A program made the position numbers and the translations under genes. A DNA stretch of 64,000 nt from Sipunculus nudus (Eukaryota > Annelida > Sipuncula > Golfingiida > Sipunculidae): contig CM049320.1 of NCBI GenBank assembly GCA_026874595.1, positions 10,485,464-10,549,463 on the forward strand. The letters are read 5' to 3'. Shown here one piece after another: positions 12,225 through 23,269 of this stretch (the stretch's first letter is position 1; every line of letters begins with the position of its first letter). The notes under the pieces are model-generated. The model saw nothing but the letters and a program-made list of their open reading frames with translations, did not search any database and had not been told where the DNA came from.

Positions 12225-12455
12225 GTACAATAGAAATCATGTGACAAGGGTCAGGATTACATTGGTCAACACACGAATATGGCAGAAGAGACTGAACGAG
12301 GGCATGTTCCTTGTTCCTGTGAAAGTAGCTCTGCTTCCCGACGAAAACTTTGACGTTCGGCCATCTACAGTCGTCACTCACGTTTTCATAGCAGATAAAC
12401 GCAGTCATGGTGTTATTTGACAGATGCATGATTCCAACCTCTAAATATGTGTCAG
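12225..12455 (-). CDS. Possible cysteine-rich internal exon of an unknown gene
   Basis: On the minus strand an open segment is bounded by a good acceptor (ttattctcacag, ending at 12456) and a near-consensus donor (GTAC followed by GTAAGT, with the GT at 12224-12223). It is 231 bp, phase 1 at both ends, a symmetric 1-1 exon of the kind common in extracellular modules. The translation has five cysteines, with segments such as ICYENVSDDCRWPNVKVFVG and SCVDQCNPDPC. The reading frame upstream on the minus strand (12560-12660, containing CGPCKLELTERNLPSGIPG) could be part of a preceding exon, but I could not fix its splice sites. I do not recognise a family. No further exon could be joined, so it may be chance or a gene remnant. 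Confidence 0.3.
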
Positions 12456-13404
12456 CTGTGAGAATAACATATATTCATCATCCAGGCATAAACATTGATT
12501 CACATAGCAATAGCTAATGTTTGTATTATTGAATCTGCGAAGCTCAAAGATTCTACTTAATCCATATGTACCAAGAAAGTATATTCCAGGTATTCCCGAA
12601 GGAAGGTTGCGTTCGGTTAATTCGAGCTTGCAAGGTCCGCAGGTGTTCTCCCCAAGGAAAAGTCCAGGATACATATATTGTATATATGTGACGTGTTGAT
12701 TATGAATGATTGCAAATATGACATTCAAAGAACCTAGTGGTTTCTGAGAGATTCAAGGGATTTCCCAGATCAGCCACAATGCAATCAATTGAGCATTTCC
12801 AAATGTAGATTGATTTTATAATACGAAAAATAAACTGTGAACGCTCTGTGAGAATCTTGGATGTCTTTAACATGCATTTTCCCAATTAACGGTTTAAAAA
12901 ATATTTTTACAAAGTATATGTAAACAGTGCTGATAACGATTGAATGAAACGGAAGAGGTCACCTTAATATAGTGTGCCACCAACATTTGTGAGGATTTTG
13001 ATCGCCATTTCATTTCTCCTCCGTATTTGCCGTTTTTGATCCAATTACCAAAGAGCTAACGATTAAATGTGTTAAACACCGGTATAAAGGTAAATGAAAC
13101 ATCTTTGTAACACATTATTTCTATTCAGAGAAGTATGCCACCATGAGAATCATGTAAGACTCATTGACAATAACTTCTGATTAGATTGGCATATTTAGCG
13201 CTTAATGATAACGATAAGGTATGATAATGTTAGATAAATGGAATAAATTGTCACGGTAAGGGAAACTTTACTTTTAACTTCGAATCATACACCTCTGTAT
13301 TGCGATTTTTTATTGACTAGCTTTCCAATTTTACTAATACGTGTAGTACGTGTCCCTTCCACGATCTTCAGACAAGCAGTTTAAGTTTCGGCAGTCAGAC
13401 ACTA
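12456..13404. other. Mostly gene-free; possible upstream exon sequence near 12.6 kb
   Basis: Apart from the open minus-strand segment noted for the 12.2-kb exon candidate, no feature is recognised. Sequence from 12.9 to 13.4 kb is AT-rich and single-copy within the window. Confidence 0.35.
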
Positions 13405-14213
13405 TGGCTGGTTTGTATTCGCGGGTATAACATTTCGCGATTTTCACAATTTCACTGTTTCGCGAGGGTTTAATTTACCCGTTCTCACCATCCATAGCCT
13501 ACATAGTATATCCAACATTTTGTGAATCACTTATACAAAGTAATATGCAAAACGTGGACGGGGACCCAAGTGAATATCAAACAATAGAAATCAGTTTTCA
13601 TTGCTACCTGCAGATGAAAATGTACGGTAATGGAACATGCCTGATATTTTCATGTTTTTAAAATTACTTTCATAATATAACTTTCTTAGTTTACATTTAT
13701 TGTCTGGAAAGTTTGTCCTAAAAATTACATGTAAAGTCAGACTGGGGAGAGTGAGCGGGGGGGGGGGGGGGAGGAACCCTGCGGTACGCCTCTGGCCATA
13801 CCCCTTGTTGTGCTGTTATAGGCAATACTGATATGAAGGATGCCATCATGATGTTAATAACAATATGATCGCCTAGATGGCGCCATTGTGCTGCGTGCCA
13901 TCTAAAAACCTACCTGGTATATCCAGCATTTTGTGAATTACTTATTAATGTAATATGCAAAACTTAAAGGGGGGCCCAAGTGAATTCAGTTTTCATTGTT
14001 GGCATATAATTTGAAAGTTCTGATTTTGTATGCTACATATCTTAATTTAACGGCAACATAAAAGATAAATTATTATTTATAATATCAATCTTTGGATTTT
14101 CCACATGCCTTCTACGATCAAACCTCTTATACACAAAGGTTTTATTTTTGCGATAATTTTCCTTTCGCGGGCCTCTCGAATTTTGAAACCCTCGTGAATA
14201 AAAAGGCTACCAC
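13405..14213. mobile_element. MITE-like element with 'TTCGCGATTTTCAC' ends, copy 1
   Basis: The left end reads 'ggtttgtattcgcggg', then 'tttcgcgattttcac' and 'tttcgcgagggttt'. The right end reads 'ttttgcgataattttcc', 'tttcgcgggcctctcg' and 'ccctcgtgaataaa', an imperfect inverse of the left. The same two ends occur in the same order at 39.05-39.53 kb. This copy is longer because it contains the poly-G repeat (13.61-13.91 kb). A segment near 13508-13600 ('tatatccaacattttgtgaa') is repeated near 13917-14005. Confidence 0.6.
13614..13912 (+). repeat. Dispersed repeat with internal poly-G tract, copy 1
   Basis: This segment matches 18818-19128 in order and orientation. Shared blocks include 'tgatattttcatg', 'ctttcataatataactttc', 'ttgtctggaaag', a poly-G tract at the same internal position (about 13757-13771), 'ccctgcggtac', 'ccttgttgtg' and 'cgcctagatggcgccattg'. 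It lies inside the MITE-like element at 13.4-14.2 kb. Nothing codes for protein. Confidence 0.75.
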
Positions 14214-14594
14214 AGTATTCTGTTTCGTGCGGTCTCTTTCAGCTGGGATTTAATTAATCGTAGCTCCTATCCCGACGTTACCGCTCGCCTTGCCATAGCA
14301 AATTAAAATTCTGAATAGGACATGCCATGCCATTTATCCAATTCCCTCACTGACATTCTCTCTGTAATACATACATAGAAGCATTACCAAATCAGTAACG
14401 GAATTCTCAATTACACATTCTTAATTCTCATTAACAGAGAACCCAAATTAATTAAGGGAAATCTTTTAACAAGAGGAAAGGTTCACTTATTAATCATTTA
14501 TTTGGAATGTATAATTCTATTATCTTCAGTTTTATCTTTATCTTACTTTTCCTGTCCAAATATGAGAATTATTGTTATTTAATTATTGAGATAG

Positions 14595-14601
<7 letters not shown>

Positions 14602-14641
<40 letters not shown>
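14602..14641. repeat. (AT)n microsatellite
   Basis: Uninterrupted TA dinucleotides, about 40 bp, abutting the start of the 'CCAAGATGGC' repeat. Confidence 0.95.
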
Positions 14642-14645
<4 letters not shown>

Positions 14646-14649
14646 ACCT

Positions 14650-15255
14650 GCAGATTAGTCCAGCGGTTAAGCTCCCATATTTGGAGGAATTGTGCAAAAA
14701 ATGAAAGAAGCATGACAGTTGGCAAAAGTAATCATTTGAGCTTATTGATGAATTTCAGATAAAGGGCCAAGCTGAAAATAAATTATCTTGGCCTAAATCC
14801 AAGATGGCTGCAAAGATTGCCGCCAGATTAGAAAATGTCAATCACTTGAGTTATTATGTCCCGAGAAAGTATTGCAAGTACTCTAATACTATATCGTTTT
14901 GACTAAGAAATTCAATTTTAGAGGTTCCAAACCTCTCCATATACTCATTAGCTGGTTTTTATCAGGAATTTGGTTATATTCCCATATAATCCAGCGGTTT
15001 AGCTGCATATTGAGAAGAATTGTGCAAAAGATGAAAGAAGAGTGAAACTTTGCATAAAAATTTTCCAGACCATACTCTATATGTTCAGATATAGGGCCGA
15101 GCGGAATTCATTATATCTTGTAAAAAATCCAAGATGGCCGCCAAGATGGCCACCGAAATATAAAATATCAATACAACCGTATATATTTGTCCTAAAATGC
15201 ATTGCAAGTGCGCTGTTTCTATGTAATTGGGGTCGAGAAAACCATTTATAAGGAT
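14650..15255 (+). repeat. Two tandem copies of a 'CCAAGATGGCCGCC' repeat
   Basis: Two diverged copies (about 14650-14915 and 14985-15255) share 'tccagcggtt', 'gaattgtgcaaaa', 'atgaaagaag', 'agataaagggcca/agatatagggccg', 'aatccaagatggc' with repeated 'ccgcc', and a tail with 'tattgcaagt/cattgcaagt'. A third copy lies inverted at 18553-18830. It is a dispersed interspersed repeat; no coding capacity or clear terminal structure was found. Confidence 0.7.
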
Positions 15256-17330
15256 TTCAGGTCTATATCATAAATGTGTGAATGAAGTCAGGTTTTGGTG
15301 GTCTTGAAATTGTGCTAAAATTGCCTTTTTACCGGCATATCTAACGGTAAAACGTAATTGTTGATTACGCTGCTAAAATTTTATATATTTGTTAATGTTA
15401 AGCATTTGAACACTTTGTCTCTTTCAATGTAATGAAAATGACAGTCGATCGGTAAACCGCTCGGCTCTCTTCACTAGCGACCAAGTTTATGTCCCCGATT
15501 TTGCTATGGGGTGGGTTGTAGTGGTCCGTACAGAGTCGGTTGTTTTCTTCGTGTCCTATGATTCCATCCACCACTTCGCCTTCCTAGCCATGGAAAGTGA
15601 TTTGTAGTAGTAATTATAACCAGTTTTACAATCTATGTAAAAGACATTTTATTTGTTTATAACTAAATGGCTATTTTGCATTGAGGTGATTGTGCAGCCT
15701 ACAGACTCTTTGCTTGCATGAAGAAAGAATTAGTTTCTTATTTAGAGGCTCACAACATTATGCTGTATGCTACGCTTTCTTTTAAAACGATAGATTCAGG
15801 CCAGTTGGTATCACTTTCTATTCCATGAAATGAGGTTATCTTATGATAAAGATGGTATGTTATTATAAAGAAGTCGTAACCTATCGTTAAGACATTAGAG
15901 CAAATATCTTGGTCTGAAGCGAGATTTCACCATTATGTCATTAAGATACCAATAACCTAACATTGACTTTGCATTTCCAAGTGATGTCTTAAAATACTTT
16001 GTTTGCCTACATAATGTACGTTTTAAAAAAATGTTATAATTATATGAAATAAAAAATATTTGCTTCATTTATTGAAATATTTTATCTTCATGTGCACAGG
16101 ATGCAAAATTGTAGATTGCACTGAACCTTGCACATATGATAAAAAGAATCGATAGTAAGTTGGAATTGTGGGTGGTTTAGCAGATGAAAAACGCTCCTGT
16201 CCTGCCAAATCTATACGAAAATATTAAGGCACTGGTTATAAAAAATTGCTGACAATATTACAAAAATGATGTAATAAACTGTTCTGTTCAGCAATAATAT
16301 TCAGAAGTAGTCTTACGATCCAGGGGCGTAGCCAGGATTTATTTAGGGGGAGGAGGGGATATGTTCCCTTGATGAAGCGAGTGGTATGAAATACAGGTTT
16401 CCAAGCATTCTGCATTTGGGCATAAAACTGACATAAAGGGAAAGTGTAACTGTACAAAGGTTGTCAGAGCTCAGAAGCTGAATGCACAGAAAAGTTATAA
16501 TCACCAATCAAGTCGATAAAAACTCAAACCAAACTTTGTACTGAATTTTGAGGTTATCAAGTTGATCATGATAGAATGCAAGTCTGGAACCTGAGGGTGT
16601 ATTATATTTTTAAACATTGTTTGTGAATTCGACTTTCTATCTTCTGCATTGGTATACCATTTTCTAAGCATCCATCCATGAATGATCAGCTAGCTTGAAC
16701 CTAGCCGCACCGGCTCATACATGTGGTGAATATTTCTAACAATATATGCATGTACTACTTGAATCTATAAATAATGTCAGCAAATGAAAGTATTTTGATG
16801 ACACCAACGCATTATGCTAAGTGAATTTTAATGGCAACGTTAGAAATGAACAAGTTTTATATCACAAAAATAGCATAACAGCAAAGGGCAGTGATACTTT
16901 ACTGACACATGTGTTGCTTCTTTCATACGAGCATACATTCAAAAGTCTGCACAATCTCCATGTCACAAAATTAGTAATCTGCAAGAAGTATCTACATAAG
17001 TGTTGAATTTTTCTTGCATTCATCACCATAGTATAAAGGCAGTATACAGCAACATGTTGCGCACCTCTAAAGTATGATGATTCTGTTTTCATGCCAACAT
17101 ACAGTCTGAAAGCCATAACTTCATGGCAAAAGAGGCTTAGAATGCATACAGCAAACACGTGTGAGCGTCTACATAAGCGCGAATCCTGTCATGCACGCAT
17201 GTAGTCTTAATAAATTATAAATTTAATTTTTTGACTTTGAAACAGACATGGTGTTCAAATACATGTAACTAGTACATGTAGATTAAATTCCAGTAGAACT
17301 ATTTGATATTTTGTAATTACACTATTAAAG
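15256..17330. other. Gene-free stretch
   Basis: No exon recognised. Near 16320-16358 'ccaggggcgtagccaggattt' is followed by a purine-rich run, a motif that recurs (inverted and diverged) near 39400-39430, suggesting a transposon end. The rest is AT-rich sequence. Confidence 0.4.
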
Positions 17331-17339
17331 ATTTACACG

Positions 17340-17700
17340 AATTTTAAGTTGATGGTAAAAAATTAATATCACGTTTGAACATTTTTAAAAATGCTAACTA
17401 TTCTTCACGGATATATCAAGCTCCCATTTTGGTACCAGACAGGATACCTAAGTTTCTTTCAACCTTCACCTCTGCAAAGCAGTTAATACATTCGTTAGCA
17501 TGCAGATAAAGGGATATCAAACAGAGGAAATCAGATATGATAAACTAATATAATAAAACCTACCCCAGCAAATGACACTTTCATTTAAAAGTGCAGTAAT
17601 CAACAAATTTTATCAAGTACAACCGTTGGGTGTGCTGATGAAAAAGGGATTTTAAGTACAATTTCGTTAGGTACACACAAGGCATAATCCATACAGCTGA
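17340..17700 (+). repeat. Direct repeat pair, left copy
   Basis: This copy is diverged from 18125-18540, about 786 bp downstream in the same orientation. Shared blocks include 'atatcaagt/c', 'cacctct.caaagca', 'gttagcatgca', 'cagcaaatgacactttcattt' versus 'cagcaaatgatactttcattt', and 'acaatttc'. It could be a local duplication or two insertions of one element. No coding potential seen. Confidence 0.55.
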
Positions 17701-18124
17701 CAGGTTTGAGCTTCTTACATCTGCCATTCATATCCTGCCACGCACGCATCATTCAGACTGATAAAAACAAGATAAACTTTATATCATATGGATTGTAAAG
17801 TAAGTTATAATTACTATTACAAGTCACTCTACATCGCTAAGATATTGGCGTTCGGTGGTATATATACAGGGGTGGAGGAAAGCAAAGGACAAGGAGGAAT
17901 TCACCCACCTTAGACGGGCCATTACAACCCACTGAAAGGAACGATGTTGATTAAACATGGGCCTGGGGCGCCAGTGGAGATATCCGAGCGTTTTACCACT
18001 CGACTTTCCATTTCATTACATTGAAACACACATTAGGCTCGGATACGTTAAAATTAATGTATATGTTAAATGTCAGCACAGATGGATTTATGCATTTGAT
18101 ATTTCCCAATTGCACTAACAGAGG

Positions 18125-18540
18125 TTTACATGAAAGCTGATCGTAAAATCAAGTTACTTGTATGTAGGTTTCAAATATACTAACGATTCGTGTTTACTGA
18201 AATATCAAGTTCAATCCTAATTTTATTCCAGATTTTGACATATAAGTTTTTTTTTACACCGATCACCTCTTCAAAGCACTTTAATTTGTTAGCATGCAAA
18301 TAAAAGGAAATTAAAAGGAAGAAAGAAAGAAATATTGAAATAAAAACTGTTCTACAATTCAAGCATCCAAATGCATGACAAAGCAGACAATAGCCAGCAA
18401 ATGATACTTTCATTTAACTACAATCACAATGTATGCGACTACTGTGCAAAACTAAAGAAATAATGTTTGCTGCCATTGTGCTAGTAAACAAAAGCAAATT
18501 TAGGACAATTTCAATATAAACAAAACTAGGATCCATTCAC
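18125..18540 (+). repeat. Direct repeat pair, right copy
   Basis: Partner of 17340-17700 (blocks listed there). It ends just before the inverted 'CCAAGATGGC' repeat. A short GAAA-rich run lies near 18316-18340. Confidence 0.55.
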
Positions 18541-18552
18541 AGTTTACAGACT

Positions 18553-18830
18553 TTAATCCGTTATAAATGAATTTATCGACTCCAAAAACATAACAATTGT
18601 GCACTTGGAAAGTATTCTAGGACAAATATAACCGAATAAATTGTTATTTTATAATTCGGCGGCCATCTTGGCCGCCATCTTAGATTTTGACCAAGACGGG
18701 ATGAATTTCGCTGGACCCCATATCTGAAAATATTGAGTATGGTCTGGCCAACTATTATGCCAAGTTTCATGCCTCTTTCTTTTTTTTTGCACAATTCTTC
18801 TCTTAACAGCTGGACTAGATGAAGATATAC
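18553..18830 (-). repeat. 'CCAAGATGGCCGCC' repeat, inverted copy
   Basis: Read on the minus strand it matches the pair at 14650-15255: 'ccagctgttaag', 'gaattgtgcaaaa', 'tgccaagtttcatgc' region, 'cggccatcttggccgcc' (plus-strand reading), and the tail with 'attctaggacaaata'. It directly abuts the second poly-G repeat, and the poly-G repeat at 13.6 kb also lies near members of this family, so the two may travel together. Confidence 0.7.
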
Positions 18831-19128
18831 GGTGATGAAACGTACATGACTGATATTTTCATGGTTTTTTTTAATTGCTTTCATAATATAACTTTCCTAG
18901 TAGACGTTTATTATCTGGAAAGCTTTTCCTGAACATAACAAATAATGCAAAGTCAGATGGCGGTGTGTGTGTGGGGGGGGGGGGGGGGCAAGCCCCCTGC
19001 GGTACCCCTCTGGCAATGCTCCTTGTTGTGTTACTCTGAGCAATACTGAAATGCAGGATGCCATCGGGATGCTGGTAACAATATAATCGCCTAGATGGCG
19101 CCATTGTGCTGCATGCCTTCTAAATTGG
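18818..19128 (+). repeat. Dispersed repeat with internal poly-G tract, copy 2
   Basis: Second copy of the 13614-13912 repeat, same orientation, with the G tract at about 18973-18988 and the closing block 'cgcctagatggcgccattg' near 19089-19107. Open frames on the opposite strand that read the G tract as proline are not genes. Confidence 0.75.
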
Positions 19129-19304
19129 TTACCAGTCACACAACAACAAGCAGATATTAAAATGGGTCAGGGAACCAGTTCATGTGTCCACCTGCGCCAG
19201 CTGTGAAAATACGACCGATGTCAGCGCCCAGCCACTGTTCAAAGGTTGCCGTACCAATGCAGAGGTCCGATGAAAGGTTAATGGTCGTCTTCTAATTGAT
19301 GAGA

Positions 19305-19318
19305 GAGGTATAAAAAGC
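19305..19318 (+). promoter_or_regulatory. Isolated TATA-box-like site
   Basis: 'gaggtataaaaagcc' is a good TATA match, in a locally GC-richer stretch (19150-19350) that also has CACCTG and CAGCTG E-boxes near 19190-19203. No exon is recognised downstream before the satellite at 20.0 kb, so a promoter function is unproven. Confidence 0.2.
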
Positions 19319-20032
19319 CAGCACATCACAACAGGTGGCACGGAAAGATATAGCAGAATATTTGCTTAGGTGCAAGTCGGTCCCTTGATAATTACGATCA
19401 TATCACCTTTTAAAGTATTTTTCGTTATTTGGGTTTAAAAAAACATATTATATTGACACAAATTTAAAAATTAAATTCATTACATAACTTTTATTGTTTC
19501 AGGTAGTTTTTCCTTAAGTCTCGTCTTTTATCTCTGTCTCCAAAACCTATTTAAAAGTGTTCCTCTTTCTAATATTTTGAATACATATATAAAATAATAT
19601 TCAATACCTTATTGGAGCATGGTAATTTGCACAAACGAGTATTTCTTGTGTGTTATTTGTGTGTGTGCAAATGATTGCACTCATTCGTTTCTTTGGGTTT
19701 AATGTGAATATGCTTGGCAGCACATTCAATAAAACTGTTCATCTTGTTTTCTGTCATATAGGAGCATCATAACATTTTTTGGCTTAATTAAACATTAATT
19801 CAGAAGGGAGTTTAATGGGATACTTGACTGCGCCTTGTGTCTGAAGTGAACACATGAAATAAAAACACTTGTCTGTTTCCTGTATTAATCAGTCATATAA
19901 TTGTGTGGAATTAAATTGAACCCGTTTGGTATTGCTCCTTTAGGTTTCCTTGATTTCTGACAACCGATTTCTCATAAAACACATTAACGGGTCTCAGAAT
20001 ACAGTCAACTTATAGTTGATGTAGACCACACT
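19319..20032. other. Gene-free stretch
   Basis: AT-rich sequence between the isolated TATA-like site and the 44-bp satellite. Nothing recognised. Confidence 0.4.
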
Positions 20033-21345
20033 TAACTGTGCTTGGTAACATACATTTAGGTGTTTCATAACAACATTTAGCTGTGTTTAGTAACACACAT
20101 ATATGCATTTCATAACACATTTAGCTGTGTTTGGTAACACACATATATGCGTTTCACAACACATTTAACTGTGTTTAGTAACACACATATATGCATTTCA
20201 AAACACATTTAGCTGTGTTTGGTCACACACATATATGCATTTCAGAACACATTTAGCTGTGTTTGGTCACACACAGATATGCATTTCAGAACACATTTAG
20301 CTGGGTTTGGTCACACACAGATATGGATTTCAGAACACATTTAACTGTGTTTGGTAACACACATATATGCATTTCAGAACACATTTAACTGTGTTTGGTA
20401 ACACACATATATGCATTTCAGAACACATTTAGCTGTGTTTGGTCACATACAGATATGCATTTCAGAACACATTTAGCTGTGTTTGGTCACACACAGATAT
20501 GCTTTTCAGAACACATTAAACTGTGTTTGGTAACACACATATATGCATTTCAGAACACATTTAACTGTGTCTGGTAACACACATATTTGCATTTCAGAAC
20601 ACATTTAGCTTTGTTTGGTCACACACAGATATGCTTTTCAGAACTCATTTAACTGTGTTTGGTAACACACATATATGCATTTCAGAACACATTTAACTGT
20701 GTTTGGTAACACACAATTATGCATTTCAGAACACATTTAGCTGTGTTTGGTCACACACAGATATGCATTTCAGAACACATTTAACTGTGTTTTGTAACAC
20801 ACAAATATGCATTTCAGAACACATTTAGCTGTGTTTGGTCACACACATATATGCGTTTCAGAACACATTAAACTGTGTTTGGTAACAAACATATATGCGT
20901 TTCAGAACACATTTAACTCTGTTTGGTAACACACATATATGCGTTTCAGAACACATTTACCTGTGTTTGCAAACACACATATATGCGTTTCAGAACACAT
21001 TTAACTCTGTTTGGTAACAAACATATATGCGTTTCAGAACAAATTGAACTCTGTTTGGTAACACACATATATGCGTTTCAGAACACATTAAAACGTGTTT
21101 GGTAATATACATGTAAATGTTCATAACACATTTAGCTGTGTTTGGTAACACACATATATGTGTTTCAGAACACATTTAACTGTGTTTGGTAACATACATT
21201 TAGGTGTTTCATTTCATTTTTAGCTGTGTTTGGTAACACACATATATGCGTTTCAGAACACATTTACCTGTGTTTGCAAACACACATATATGTTTCAGAA
21301 CACATTCAACTGTGTTTGGTAACACACATTACGGTGTTACAGAAC
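20033..21345 (+). repeat. 44-bp satellite array, about 30 units
   Basis: The unit is 44 bp, built from 'acacattta.ctgtgtttgg' plus 'tmacacacatatatgcatttc' plus 'ag'. Two main variants alternate in runs. One reads 'agctgtgtttggtcacacacagatatg', the other 'aactgtgtttggtaacacacatatatg'. Units in the right third change 'gcattt' to 'gcgttt'. Rare variants recur far apart: 'acctgtgtttgcaaacacac' near 20961 and 21266, and 'catacatttaggtgttt' near 20050 and 21195. This indicates block duplications. The array fades into degenerate units until about 21470. Open frames within it come from the periodicity. Confidence 0.93.
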
Positions 21346-21479
21346 ACACTGGACTGTATATGAAACGCATTTAGCTATATCATACTTGATTGAGTTTTGT
21401 AGTTAAGCAAGCAGTTTATTGTGTTCAGTTGAACACATTTTGGTGTTTCAGGATACACTTGACTTTATGTTTGGTTATT

Positions 21480-22920
21480 AGTGAAGGCAGTTACAAACAA
21501 AACGTTGTCGTTTCGTCAGTTGTGTTTGTTGACCCTCCTTCCTGAAATTATAATCCGTTTACTGGCATTTATTCACCATGCTCGAAGCGAGGGTTATTGT
21601 TTTCATTCGATACTGTGTGTCAGAGGGTGTGTGTGCGTGTCCGGACGATATGATCTGGAGACGGTATAACGGATGTTATTGAAATTTATCACATATATAG
21701 GCTGGTGTTTAAATGTGTTGACGAAGTTCAATTTAGCTGTAAACCTAAGCGTGAATAACGTAAGAGTGAGTGTTTTCTGGGTTTTATAACATATTTTACC
21801 ACTTGCACTTGTTGCATGAGACCATACGGCCATCTGTCGAGCGTGATCTGTCACGCCACAGGTTACATTGACGTTATGCCAAGTGCCGTTTCCCTGAAAG
21901 GTGTCCGTAAACTAACGCACATAATTTGGGGGGGGGGTGCATGCTTTTCATAATATGCAGTAAAAAAATTTCCAGGAATAACACAAGTTTAATTAGAATT
22001 CCATACCACTATCTTAGGCGCAGGGTTGAAATATTCCTTATCATAGACAAACATAAAAATAAAGATAAATGCATGGCTCCGTTATCCACTTTGCAGAGTA
22101 CTTCATACTATTAGTTAACAGACTGTTTTCACTTTTAGAAACTCGGAAAATAAATCAACACCCACAAATGTTCTTTTAAGCCCCCATAATATATGGCATT
22201 TAGCCATGCAGTACATTGTGTGTACCGTTCTGCATGCCGTTTTAATCATACCCTGTGTGATTCATAGAGCTGACATGTAATGATGCAAAAAATGCCATTC
22301 CCAGGATATCTATTGATCCTTGTTTCAAAATTTGACCTTTATGCCTTTCAGCTTCACCTAGCATACACGATGTATAGGCCATCTTTGCCGGCAAGTGTTA
22401 GGAGTCTTGCCAACAGCCACCTTTTTGCCCTAACCACCTGTGAAGTGAGGCCTCTTATTATTAAACCCAGAGGGTTACCTAGCCGATTTTCTTATGTCAG
22501 GATAATGGTATTTTGGTCATTTTTTAAGGAAGGACCTCTTTAACCATTTGACAATGTATTATGCAAATCTATATATATGAAACAAAAATATAGTCTGCAT
22601 GTCATTATTTTGTGTATTTTATATGCAAATTTCAAACATTTTTCCTTATGATTGGCAAGTGTTACACATCCACCCTAGACTGTTATGCGAGCACGGTTGC
22701 CCTTGATTTTCTATATTTTACATCTGCTTCTGTTATGTGTTTTCTTCTTTCTTAAATCCTGCCTGCGTTACGTTTCTATTTCATTATATTAAATGTTTCA
22801 TAATTCGATATTTCATTTATAAGACCACTCATGCAGCATTCTTGACATAGTAATTTTATCACATGATCAACATCGCAAGGTCATTGCCCGGCCGATGATT
22901 TAAAAAAAGACCCGAAGCAA
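21480..22920. other. Gene-free stretch
   Basis: No exon recognised. 'catgctcgaagcgagggtt' near 21579 followed by a (GT)-rich block and 'gtccggacgatatgatctg' resembles the opening of the repeated elements at 4.15 and 24.99 kb but has no array. A G run lies near 21929-21936. Confidence 0.35.

Positions 22921-22922
<2 letters not shown>

Positions 22923-22962
<40 letters not shown>
22923..22962. repeat. (AT)n microsatellite
   Basis: Pure AT dinucleotides, about 40 bp, followed by imperfect 'atatacatacatatacata' sequence to about 23040. Confidence 0.95.
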
Positions 22963-22964
<2 letters not shown>

Positions 22965-23269
22965 TTCTTTCTCACACATATATACATACATATACATATA
23001 TGTATATAAGTATATAACTAAACGGGTATATATATATAAGTAAGTAGAAGTTCATGACTATATACATTTTTAAATTCTATAATTTCTTTAATTAAATTTA
23101 CCATCACCTGACGGATTACCAGATACGTTATCTGTCGACCTATTTTATTTGCCCATCGAAAGCATCCTTCAAAAATTGTGCTAAAGCGTCATTTACTTCC
23201 CTTTATTATCGACCGAATATACTCTTAGGCCTAACATAAATTTTGCATTTGGTTTTTCTATAACATAGC

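Noticed and set aside
20395-21175. Repetitive 60-aa open frames with a regular peptide period
   Set aside because: The period follows the 44-bp satellite unit; frames appear on both strands and shift with each unit.
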